A stretch of 64,000 bases of DNA from Pezicula radicicola. Taxonomy: Eukaryota; Ascomycota; Leotiomycetes; Helotiales; Dermateaceae. The notes under the pieces were generated by a model. That model worked only from the letters and a program-made list of their open reading frames with translations, was not told the origin of the DNA and searched no databases. The position numbers and the translations under genes are program-made. The DNA lies in assembly GCA_003008705.1 (NCBI GenBank), contig PDUO01000011.1, positions 239,956 through 303,955 of the forward strand, in the 5' to 3' direction. Positions within the stretch are counted from its first letter, which is position 1. Each line of letters begins with the position of its first letter. Below, in pieces: positions 55,183-64,000 of this stretch.

Positions 55183-56856
55183 ATGTCTGTCGACAAGACT
55201 CACTCTTCGAGCTCTGCCTCGCTCAGAGACGAGACAAATCACTCAAAGGCTGCCCATGACCCTGAGGCAGTAACCCGTGTCGACAGCATCAACGAGCCTG
55301 CTTATGTTGTCGACCATAAGGCTGAGCAGGCCCTATGTCGGAAATTCGACTTTCGACTACTCCCAGTCCTTGCGATAATGTACCTGTTCAATGCGCTCGA
55401 CAAGGGAAACTTGGGGAATGCAAAGACCGATGGACTGGAAACAGACCTGCACTTCAAGAGTAATCAGTATAACATCCTGCTCTCAGTGTTCTACGTACCA
55501 TATGTTTTGTGTGCGCCCCCATTGGTAAATTGCTCTTTCTACATTAGTAGTCAATCCTGTATTCTAATGCTTGACTAGGGAATGCTTGGGAAGCGCTATG
55601 GGCCTGCTCGAGTCTTGCCCATCATGATGGTATCATTCGGAGCAATGACCATCCTTGCCGGTGAGAAAACACACAAGCTGCATGACAAGCCTAGAATACT
55701 AACAAAAAGTAGTTGCTGCTCAAAACTTTGCTGGAATGATGACATTGCGATGGTTTCTCGGTAAGTTATTTTGTTTCCAAAGTCAAGATTACTAATACCA
55801 ACTTCAATAGGCATGGCTGAGTCTGCTTTCTTCCCACTTGTCATTTACTACCTCACTACCTTCTACCGAAGAGGAGAATTAGCTCGCCGCTTGGCTATTT
55901 TTTACGCTGCCAGCAATATTGCAAACGCTTTCTCAGGTCTTTTGGCTTACGGAGTTTTCCATATCAAGAATACCTCCCTTTACCCCTGGCGATACCTCTT
56001 CCTGATTGAAGGGTCCCTAACATTTCTGTTTGCCATATTCGTCTTCTTTTATCTTCCAGCAAACACAGAGGCAGCCACATTTCTTACCGAAGACGAGAAG
56101 GCACTTGCACATCATCGCATTCAAGTTGACAGTTCCTCAGTTGTGAACGAAAAGTTCAACCTCCGAGACTCTCTTCAAATCTTCAAGCAGCCTTCCACCT
56201 ACGCATTTCTCGGCATCGAAATATGCCTTGGTGTACCTCTACAATCCGTCTCTCTATTCCTACCTCAAATCATCGCTCGCCTCAATTACTCTACAGTTAA
56301 AACCAACCTCTACACAGTCGCGCCGAATGTCACCGGTGCAGTAATGCTACTTATCCTCGCTTTCTCATCCGATTTCACCCGTCTCCGAAGTCCCTTCATC
56401 GTATTAGGATTCCTATTCACATTCATCGGATTCATCATCTACGCCACGATAGATGTTTCCAATCAAATCCACGTCGCTTATTTCGCAACATTCATGATGT
56501 GCTGGGGAACCTCTGCGCCATCTGTTCTACTTTCAACATGGTACAACAACAATGTAGCTCACGAAGGAAGACGAGTAGTCCTAACATCCGTTGGAGTCCC
56601 ATTAGCAAATGTCATGGGACTCGTGAGTAGTAATATCTTCACGCCTGGCACTGCACCAAAATATATTCCTGCATTAGTCACAACGGCTGCTTTTGGTGCT
56701 ACGGGCGCTTTACTAGCTACTCTCTTGGGTCTATACATGGTTTATGATAATAAGAGGCGCGATGCTAAGCTTGGAAGGAAATTGGATTGTAGGGAGGTAC
56801 CTACTGAGTTGTTGAGAGATGGACCTAGTTCTCCTGATTTTCGCTGGTTTCTCTAA
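55183..56856 (+). CDS. MFS permease, Dal5/allantoate-permease type, 506 aa, four exons
   Basis: A 12-helix anion:cation symporter family member, expected in the plasma membrane. Exons are 55183-55524, 55579-55660, 55710-55760 and 55811-56856; introns are 54, 49 and 50 nt. The 51-nt third exon encodes VAAQNFAGMMTLRWFLG. The N-terminus is hydrophilic and Ser-rich. TM1 holds LLPVLAIMYLFNALDKGNLG, followed by LLSVFYVPYVLCAPPL-GMLG and AESAFFPLVIYYLTTFY with the family RRGELARRLAIFY loop. The C-terminal half (SVSLFLPQIIARLNY to GALLATLLGLYMVYDNKRR) is complete. All introns are in phase and motifs are intact, in contrast to the permease at 39.8 kb. The substrate cannot be told from sequence. Confidence 0.92.
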
Positions 56857-58080
56857 TCTCAGGTTTGAGATTGGAATTTCAGGACGTATCCTGTTTCATT
56901 ATAATACATTCGAACAGAAGATTGTAACTTTGTACATAGTATGATTTATGAAAACCAAAAGCTTTTACTTCTTGTAGGATTGAATCTGTGTAAAGTATAT
57001 ACTACTAGTTTCTGGTTAAAAGTTCGGGTATCACTAATGGAGCAGGAGTCTCAAATGAGATCACACAGATAAATCCCTTTCTAGATAAATTTTTTCAACA
57101 CGCACCGATAGGAAGCCCGTTTTCAGATGAGAGTGTAATTCGAGCTACTTTGCTTCAAGCTCGCTTAAATTCCCCTCTGAAAGATGTCATAGTTGCTAGG
57201 TAGCAAATAGATACCTACTTACGTATAAGTCACTTCGAATCCAGCTACTTCATAAAATATGAAGACTAGATATGAAATTTCTTGAAACTGGGATTCGAGT
57301 AAATATAGTCTGAATTTAAGCCACCACCGTATATCTTCAACCACTATAAAAAAACCCCCTACACCTCCACGCCTCAAAGTCATCATATGAGCAAGGTCAA
57401 CATTCAAGAACCTCTCAATTGTCGGGAAGAGAAGCTAAGAGAACAAGGCAAGACAATGAACTGGATCATTTCCCCTCCTTTCGTAATCCCCGTCTCTATC
57501 CCTCGCAAGATTCAAGCTTGAAGACTTCGACTTGAATTTCTCGCGAAGTATCGTCATGAGGAATTGATTCGTCGCTAGGTTGTTGGTGACAATGAGGTTT
57601 TAGGCGACAAGAATGGGGGGTGGAAATTAAGATTGGTTATGTGGATATGTGGATATGGAGAGATGAGATTGAGATATGTGTGGCCAATAGATATCCTGCC
57701 AACTTTTTGCTCCTTTTGCTCCTTTTGCCCCCTTTTTTTGTGTGATTGTCAGTGTGATTGATTACTGGTGTCTTGTTGTGTGTTAATGGATTTTTGGTTT
57801 ACCTTTCTGTTTAGGAGTAATAGGAGGCATATATATAGGGGCAGAGATATTGAGTGAGTAATTCCTTTTAGTAGTAGGTAAATTTTTAGTGATACTAAAG
57901 AAAAGAAAAGAATTGAAATTGCCTGATTCGAAGACACAGGTGCTTGCAGGAAGGACATCGCTATAGGGACTCATAGTTATCATCCACACAAAACTTTCTA
58001 CTAAAAGGTCTTAAATATTGTACAACTAAAAGTATTTATTTCTACAAAAACCAAGTTCCCACATCCCTCACCCCTATAGC
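56857..58080. other. Convergent spacer between permease and chitinase
   Basis: The 3-prime flanks of the two genes meet here. Short TTTTGCTCCTTTTGCTCC tandem units lie at 57706-57730 and a T run near 57733. No gene or RNA was recognised. Confidence 0.45.
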
Positions 58081-59615
58081 TCAAACATTCAAATTTCTCC
58101 TGCGGGTCATTTTGGGAGGGTTTCTCTTCGCCTTCAACGTAGAATTAGTTGAAGTCAGGCCTTGAACACCCTTCTGAATAGCCAAAAGATGGCTATTATC
58201 ATAAGTATCCTCACCAAGACTCCAAGCCATAACACCACCAAGACCCTTAGCTGAGACAATCTTGGTGAATTTCTCGGCTATGAATGTGGGTGTGTCCCAG
58301 GTCCAGAAGATGTTGACTTCGGAGTCCCAGAAGTATTCTCCGCCTCGTTCCGTGTCGGAAATGGCTCCTGCTTGGGCGCGTGCCCATGAGTCGGTTATGG
58401 AGATGCCGGTGCAGTTTCCGTAGCCTTCTTGGCAGCCTGTTGAGCAGTATGCGTCGGTTGATCCACTGGGGAATGTTAGTTGAGTGTGCTATGGAGTTTG
58501 ATGTGGAGGAGTGCTTACCAGTATCCGCCTGAGCTGCAGCAGTTACCATCAGTGCATTGGTAGTTAGTGTTTGCACCACAGGTTCCATCGGGTGAGTCAG
58601 TCAAGTTGGTTGGGGTTGTAGGGGCCATGTTTTGAGGTTCGAAAGTGAGAGCACCGGAAGTGCCAAGGTCGTTTCCTTCGGCATCTTCCATCAATACGGT
58701 AGCACAGCCTAGAGGCTGGGTGGCACAGTCTGAAGTAGAGTTGGTGGTGAACCATTTGGCGTAGAATGCGAAGCCTAGAACAGCTTTGCTTGCTGGCAGG
58801 CCCATAGAAATGTAAGCGTCAACTGCTGTCTCTGAGCCAGTAATATCGGAGTGGTGCTTAGTGATGTTATCTCTTCTGTTCATCAAGTCGTATGTCATGA
58901 TCTGTATCATTGAGTAAGCATTTTGCCCTTGGGGGAAAGTTTTTGGTAAGTACTTACGTTGAAATAATCCACCGCTGCCGCAATTCTAGGAACCGTAGCA
59001 TTGGTATAGCACATCATGTCTGTTAACCTGCCTGGCACAGCAATAGAAAGTTCCTTGTCTGTGCCGATCGCGGATCTGATTGCCTCCAATAGAGCCGGGA
59101 AGGTCTCGGCTTCTCCAGTCTTCTCCGAGTTTGGAACCTGCTTATAGTCGATTCCATTGCCGCAAGGGTACTCCCAATCAATATCAACTCCATCAGCTCC
59201 CGTGTCGTCAAGCATGGTTGCCACGTTCTTTGCAAAGAGCTCTCGTGCAGTGGCATTTGCAGATGCATTCGCAAAAGGTGGTGTCCAGGTCCATCCTCCC
59301 ACGGAAATTATTATTTTGCTGTCATTTCCGAATTGTTCTCTCATGGAATCCACGGACACGAACGGAGTGTAGTTTCCAACTGGATCAGTAGCGAGGACAG
59401 TGGGGTCTGTGAAGGATAGATAGACGTGGTTGATGCCTGCTGTGACGTTTGCGCCTGGGAGGTTAGATGTATGCCATCTATTGTATTTATTAGTACGTTT
59501 TCCGACTCGAGGTGTGAAAGTGACTTGGAACTCACGCATCATAGTAAACACCATTGACAAACTCAGCCGAGGCTTGAGCTGCAACAAGGCTTAGGACTGC
59601 GATTGAACTCTTCAT
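58081..59615 (-). CDS. Secreted GH18 chitinase with internal CBM18 module, 455 aa, four exons
   Basis: A glycoside hydrolase family 18 enzyme that cleaves chitin. Exons on the minus strand are 59615-59536, 59477-58958, 58901-58519 and 58465-58081; introns are 53-58 nt. Junctions read VYYDA-WHTSNL, DYFN-IMTYD and SGGY-CGSTDAY. The signal peptide is MKSSIAVLSLVAAQASA. The barrel shows KIIISVGGW and the catalytic DGVDIDWEY, with acid Glu129, then MTYDLM. A chitin-binding type-1 (CBM18) module lies near 306-345 (CGANTNYQC, NCCSSGGYCG, YCSTGCQ). After it the barrel resumes with GGVMAWSLGEDTYDN, so the module sits inside the catalytic domain rather than at an end. The C-terminus is basic. It could act in wall remodelling or mycoparasitism. 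Confidence 0.93.
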
Positions 59616-60858
59616 TGCGAAATATTGAATATGTTAATAGAAGATGAGGAGTATGAAGCGAGAGGTGGTGCAAATTTAAGTAAACGATGGTGGTCAACAA
59701 AGTGTTGGAAAAGAAAGTGGACGATCACCCTTCGACTGGATGTCTGGAGAGGGAGTGAATCGACTCAAGTGACAAGAAGAGAAGTACTTATATTTATGAT
59801 TCAGTCTTTCACACTTTCGCAAAGGCCCCCCTTCCCCCCCACTGGTTGTCGTGGCGAGGCGGCGACGCGCTCAGCCCATGATGCCAAAGTGGTATATTAG
59901 GGATCATCGAAAGGATCACCAAGGACATCCGGTTGTAGGGTGCTCTCGTTTAAATAGACTTTGTTTCTGGGAAACGACTTTTATGCCTTGGATGATGGAG
60001 TGGAGTGCCATTGAGTGGGCTGTGATGACTTTTTGCCCAGAGCACGGCCTTGTTAAAGTTCGCATTCGGCTTGTTATTTATTGTATTGCACTCGACGCTC
60101 GTAGACTGCATACATATGTCAATACTGCTAACATCATAAGAATTGTAACGGCCAAAGTTGAGATGAACATGAAGATGCTGGCCCTCTAAGCGAGCCTGAA
60201 AGAGCTTTACTCGTTACAGTATTATTATTAGGAATCCCAAGACAAGACTCCCAGCAACGAGCTCCCTGAAGGAAAGTTTCCGACGAGCGCGCCTTGCCAC
60301 GCTTGGTACTCTTAAATGTGCATACTACTGTAGCACAACGTCGCCTTCGGAGAGATCGGAAGTTTGTTTTAAAGGGAGTAGTCAAATAGACTTTTCCCAA
60401 CCCTAACCCCAGCGACTTCGCCCAAACTTAGAGCCCCTGAACATGCCATGCTGGCGATGGTCCCAGAAATTCAATGCACGTGAGGAGAGGAAAGCCGAAG
60501 CTTTCCCTTGAATGTAGGCTAGACGATAAAATAGACCTTCATGTTGGACATGAAGTCAGATGTACAATATTCGAGGATATCATTTTGGGGGGGAGCTGTG
60601 GGGGGGGGGTTAGATGTTTGGTGCAAAGTACGGCATAAGCTGGAGACAAGTGAGTGGAGTGGAGTGGGCAACAGGGAGCTTAAGTAAGTTGTAGGGTAGA
60701 TAGATACCCAGCCACTAGGCCCAAGATAGGGGCGGTGAGCTGGCAGCTCTGCAAATGGTAATAGCGCGTCGATTGTCAACACCTCAAGCTCTCAAATTTG
60801 TTTGGACATTGCGCGCTGCCTTTCGAGCTCAAAACACCCCACACACTCATTCTTCGCC
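59616..60858. other. Divergent promoter region between chitinase and NIC96
   Basis: The two genes read away from each other. A TATA-like ATAAATATAAG (minus strand, about 59785-59797) lies about 170 bp above the chitinase start. A run of C/G (CCCCCC near 59834 and G runs near 60590-60608) is also present. A 112-codon frame at 59851-60189 has no domain. No RNA gene was seen. Confidence 0.45.
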
Positions 60859-63800
60859 ATGTCGTCGCTCTTTGGCAACACGCAGAGTACTACCAAGCCC
60901 TCTTTATTTTCAACTCCCGCGGCGGCATCTTCTCCTTTTGGCGGGCTCAATAATACTACGCAACCCGCACAGCAGACTGGTGGATCTCTGTTTGGCAATC
61001 TTGGGACAGCGTCATCACAACCGCAGCAAGGTGGCTTGTTTACGCCAAAGACTACCCAAACGCAAACATCAAGCAGTTTGTTTGGTAATAGCACTCAAGC
61101 GCCCGCGCAAAGTAGTCTGTTTGGATCTACTACTCAACCGCAACAAAGTTGCCTCTTTGGGTCAACGACGCAGGCGCCACAACAAGCTGGAACGAGCCTT
61201 TTTGGCCAGACAGCTACTACCACACAACCCCAGCAGCAACCTGGGGCAAGTCTGTTTGGCGCAACAGTTACCACCACACAACCTCAGCAGCCATCCTTGT
61301 TTCAATCTACATCACAGGCACCCAACCAGCAGAATGGAGGGCAGAGTGCAGCATACTTCGATACGATACTGGAGAGGAGTAGGAAGAGAGCGCATGCTGA
61401 TTCTACATCAGACGACCTTCCAGCATTGCAACTCGGCTTGGGGGACCTGCGCCAGCGCATAAAGAGACTTGGAACTGGCAGTGGTACTAGCACTGGACCT
61501 GGGACACCAGAGCGAGCACTCGACGGCAAGGCGCATTATCTGTTGGCTGCGTCTGGCGTGGACCCGGGAGCTGCAATTAGGGACCTCAACCTTCTCACCT
61601 CTCAGGCAACTCGGACAGAACGAACACAAACTGTCGAGCCTGATGACACGGACGTCGAAGCATACTTGGCAAATCTAGAGACGCAAACTACACTAAGCAT
61701 GATTTCGGATGGATTGGCACGATCTGTTAAAGACTTTGATACTTTCCTGGAAGACAAGATGACTATGGAATGGGACGCCCAAAGAAAACGCATATATGAG
61801 CATTTTGGAATCAAGGCAAAGGAAGGGTTGGATAATACTAGAGCAAATGCAAGCTTTGCGGCATCTGCTTCAGAATCGCAGGGTGGCTTTGGGAGGTCGA
61901 GAAGAGGCAAAGGTGCCGCCTTGAATGGTTCGCGAGCTGCTGGGACCCCAGGAGCAAGTACTTTTGGACGATCTGCTATGTCAAAATCTGTTATTGGATC
62001 TGCTGCACCAATTGGAACCGCCAGCCAGCCTTTATTTGCTGATATTGAGAAGAAGGTAGACGCCAATCCAAATGCCGTTGTTGGGTCCAGCGATCGATTC
62101 TTGCGTGAGAAGCAAGGAAAGTTCATCACCAAGGTGCAGAAATTGAATGAATCCAGAATCCAAAAGACAAGCTATCCTGTACTAGCCGAGTTCTCAAGCG
62201 TTGTTGGCCAAACAGGCGAATCGTACACAAGTGAAGTCATCAAGGCTTATCGAGCTGTGATCGAGATCGTGGGCGAGGATCTGGATGTCGTCTCGCTGGG
62301 GGATCCAAGGGCTGTGAAAGAACGACAGTTTGCGCATGCGTATCTGGAGGAGTCGCCAGGTTCAGCCAACAGCATTGCAACTAAGAAGAGAATCCTTAAT
62401 GGGTCGACCAGATTCCTAGAAAAGTTATTTTTCGAAGAACTGGAAGCTTATGTCGAGAAGAATCCTCGGGAGGCCAATCTAGGAGGTGTGCCAAACGTGC
62501 TAAGTAAGGTCAAGGCTTGGATTCGGATCAAGGCTGCTAGGAAAGATCTCACGCCAGATAATGCTGACCAGCTCCAGACGGTTAATGGTGATTATATGTG
62601 GGCTCTAGTATTTTACCTACTACGTTCTGGTCATGTGAAGGAAGCTGTCGATTATGTTACTGCAAACGCAGTCGCTTTCCGTGCTATCGATCGGAACTTT
62701 GCAGCTTACCTTACGGCATACTACAACAGCCCAGACCGTAGGCTGCGACGTGATCTCCAGGATCGAATGCACAACGAATACAATCAGCGCACCCGAATAG
62801 CGCCTGAAAACTCGCTCGATCCATTTAGGATGTGTTGTTACAAGGTCATTGGCCGTTGTGATATAGAGAACCGAACCCTGACTGGCATCATCCAGTCCAT
62901 GGAGGACTATATCTGGCTTCAGTTTGTGCTTGCAAGAGAAGTCAGCAAGGTGGACGAGACAGCCAGTGAGGTGTATGGACTCTCTGATGTGCAAGCTACA
63001 ATCCAGGAAATAGGGAGCAAACATTTCACGAAAGCTGGTGCCGATGGTAGCGATGCATTCGGTGTCTACTTCTTTTTGCAAGTTCTCGCAGGTTTATTCG
63101 AGTCAGCTGTAGAATATCTGTACGCCCTTCGGCATATCGATGCAGTTCATTTCGCCATTGCTTTGGACTTCTATGGCCTGCTTCGTGTTTCCGATCCTAA
63201 TGTGGCTGAGAGCGACTTCCTAAGTTTCACCACGAGAGGTTCACCCCAGGTCAATTTCGGCCGGATGATTGGATATTATACTCGAGACTTCCGGTCCGCT
63301 AACGCAACGGCGGCAGTTGATTATCTTAGTCTCATCTGCCTCAACCACGATCTCCCAGGGGATATTGGCCGAAAGCAGGTTGCACTATGCCACGAAGCTC
63401 TACGCGAGTTGGTCCTGGAGAGTAGAGAGTTTGCATTGCTCGTTGGAGATATCAAAGCCGATGGACAACGCATCAAGGGTGTCATTGAAGAGCGACTACC
63501 CCTGCTGCGCCTAGAAGATGAAGATGACTTCATGCGTACAATCACAATACAGGCTGCCAGTGTTGCCGACGACAATGGACGTACAACAGATGCCGTTCTC
63601 TTGTATCAGCTGGCAGGAGAATATAACAATGTCACTGTAATCATCACGCGAGCATTGAGCGAAGCTGTTGCAGTACCAATCGGACACGATCCTGTGCATC
63701 TCCAACCCTTGAAGCCACGTGCTCCTGAGGAGAAGGAAACTCCCTCAAGCAGTCTCAGTCTCGCAACTATCGATGAGCCTGTCGCGTTGGCGAAAGCTAT

Positions 63801-64000
63801 GATAGGCTTATGGGCTGGTAAAAGATCGTACCTCGACAAAATCAAGCAGGAGAATAAGGCTGCCTGCGAAGTACTTTTGAGAATGAGCGATGCAAAGACT
63901 TTGGTGGAGCAGGAACAATGGGCCAGAGCTATGGATGTAGGTGATACCCTTCAGATATTTACGGAGAAATTTGCTAAAACTTTTGAAACAGATCATCATA
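60859..64000 (+). CDS. NIC96: Nucleoporin Nic96/Nup93, at least 1047 aa, cut by the window edge
   Basis: Nic96 is a linker scaffold of the nuclear pore inner ring that anchors the Nsp1 channel complex. The frame runs without a stop from ATG at 60859 to the last base, so the C-terminus lies outside. It begins MSSLFGNTQSTTKPSLF. The first 170 residues carry FG-type repeats (SLFGN, SLFGS, SLFGQ, SLFGA) between Gln/Thr-rich linkers. A helical linker follows (YFDTILERSRKRAHAD) that in the family binds the Nsp1 complex. The Nic96 helical solenoid covers the rest, for example DYMWALVFYLLRSGHVKEAV, YYNSPDRRLRRDLQDR and AVEYLYALRHIDAVHFAIAL. No intron is needed up to the edge. The start is supported by the conserved MSSLFG opening and an upstream in-frame stop region. 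Confidence 0.93.
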   Translation, partial: MSSLFGNTQSTTKPSLFSTPAAASSPFGGLNNTTQPAQQTGGSLFGNLGTASSQPQQGGLFTPKTTQTQTSSSLFGNSTQAPAQSSLFGSTTQPQQSCLFGSTTQAPQQAGTSLFGQTATTTQPQQQPGASLFGATVTTTQPQQPSLFQSTSQAPNQQNGGQSAAYFDTILERSRKRAHADSTSDDLPALQLGLGDLRQRIKRLGTGSGTSTGPGTPERALDGKAHYLLAASGVDPGAAIRDLNLLTSQATRTERTQTVEPDDTDVEAYLANLETQTTLSMISDGLARSVKDFDTFLEDKMTMEWDAQRKRIYEHFGIKAKEGLDNTRANASFAASASESQGGFGRSRRGKGAALNGSRAAGTPGASTFGRSAMSKSVIGSAAPIGTASQPLFADIEKKVDANPNAVVGSSDRFLREKQGKFITKVQKLNESRIQKTSYPVLAEFSSVVGQTGESYTSEVIKAYRAVIEIVGEDLDVVSLGDPRAVKERQFAHAYLEESPGSANSIATKKRILNGSTRFLEKLFFEELEAYVEKNPREANLGGVPNVLSKVKAWIRIKAARKDLTPDNADQLQTVNGDYMWALVFYLLRSGHVKEAVDYVTANAVAFRAIDRNFAAYLTAYYNSPDRRLRRDLQDRMHNEYNQRTRIAPENSLDPFRMCCYKVIGRCDIENRTLTGIIQSMEDYIWLQFVLAREVSKVDETASEVYGLSDVQATIQEIGSKHFTKAGADGSDAFGVYFFLQVLAGLFESAVEYLYALRHIDAVHFAIALDFYGLLRVSDPNVAESDFLSFTTRGSPQVNFGRMIGYYTRDFRSANATAAVDYLSLICLNHDLPGDIGRKQVALCHEALRELVLESREFALLVGDIKADGQRIKGVIEERLPLLRLEDEDDFMRTITIQAASVADDNGRTTDAVLLYQLAGEYNNVTVIITRALSEAVAVPIGHDPVHLQPLKPRAPEEKETPSSSLSLATIDEPVALAKAMIGLWAGKRSYLDKIKQENKAACEVLLRMSDAKTLVEQEQWARAMDVGDTLQIFTEKFAKTFETDHH

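Noticed and set aside
1..64000. tRNA genes, CRISPR arrays, operons, rRNA other than 5S
   Set aside because: I looked for tRNA A/B-box pairs and repeat-spacer arrays by eye and found none convincing. The window is eukaryotic, so operons and CRISPR are not expected.

Overview
This window looks like chromosomal DNA of a filamentous ascomycete (Pezizomycotina). Class Leotiomycetes is only a guess from the flavour of the proteins. The evidence is short GT-AG introns (mostly 46-127 nt), dispersed single 5S rRNA genes, a Zn2Cys6 regulator, Dal5-type MFS permeases, a secreted intradiol dioxygenase, a GH18 chitinase, and single-copy eukaryotic housekeeping genes. Almost every gene is split by introns. 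The models here were rebuilt by joining open frames across splice sites so that phase and family motifs both hold.

Layout. 0-4.2 kb: no secure gene, but an apparently complete Tc1/mariner-type transposon (2159-3678) with 34-bp inverted repeats and a TA duplication. 4.3-15.1 kb: a dense housekeeping block with APC15 (+), BET1 (-), CHZ1 (-), EMC10 (-), a PHO80-like cyclin (-) and VID28/GID5 (+). A small inverted-repeat element carrying an 18-bp minisatellite lies between EMC10 and PHO80. 16.2-18.9 kb: a 5S rRNA gene and an F-box gene with a MITE inside an intron and a relative just upstream of its start. 19-22 kb: a long gene-free leader before an SFL1-like heat-shock-factor-type regulator (22.0-24.1 kb). 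24-28 kb: sparse, with one small DUF1772-type membrane protein. 28.3-30.7 kb: a 14-repeat ankyrin protein followed by a 5S fragment.

32-42 kb is an accessory-looking segment: a Caps_synth-type glycosyltransferase, a type-B carboxylesterase, a Zn2Cys6 regulator, a divergently transcribed MFS permease with a non-consensus stretch and a probable GC-AG intron, and a second 5S gene identical to the first. 43.5-46.3 kb: a rhodanese plus tyrosine phosphatase protein of the MAPK-phosphatase type. 46.3-52.8 kb: a 6.5-kb gene desert holding a degenerate duplicated repeat block and a possible second MITE type. 52.8-59.6 kb: a secreted intradiol dioxygenase, a second Dal5-type permease and a secreted GH18 chitinase with an internal chitin-binding module. 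60.9 kb to the end: nucleoporin NIC96, open at the window edge.

Functional themes. The left half is ubiquitin/cell-cycle control (APC15, GID5), ER-Golgi traffic and membrane insertion (BET1, EMC10), histone exchange (CHZ1) and phosphate or CDK control (PHO80). The right half is extracellular catabolism and uptake (esterase, dioxygenase, chitinase, two permeases) with a candidate local regulator. Apart from the mobile and repeat elements, I found no clearly undescribed system. The best leads are the MITE family with internal minisatellites, the degenerate repeat block at 48.3-49.8 kb, and the regulator/permease pair with a CGG-N8-CCG site between them.
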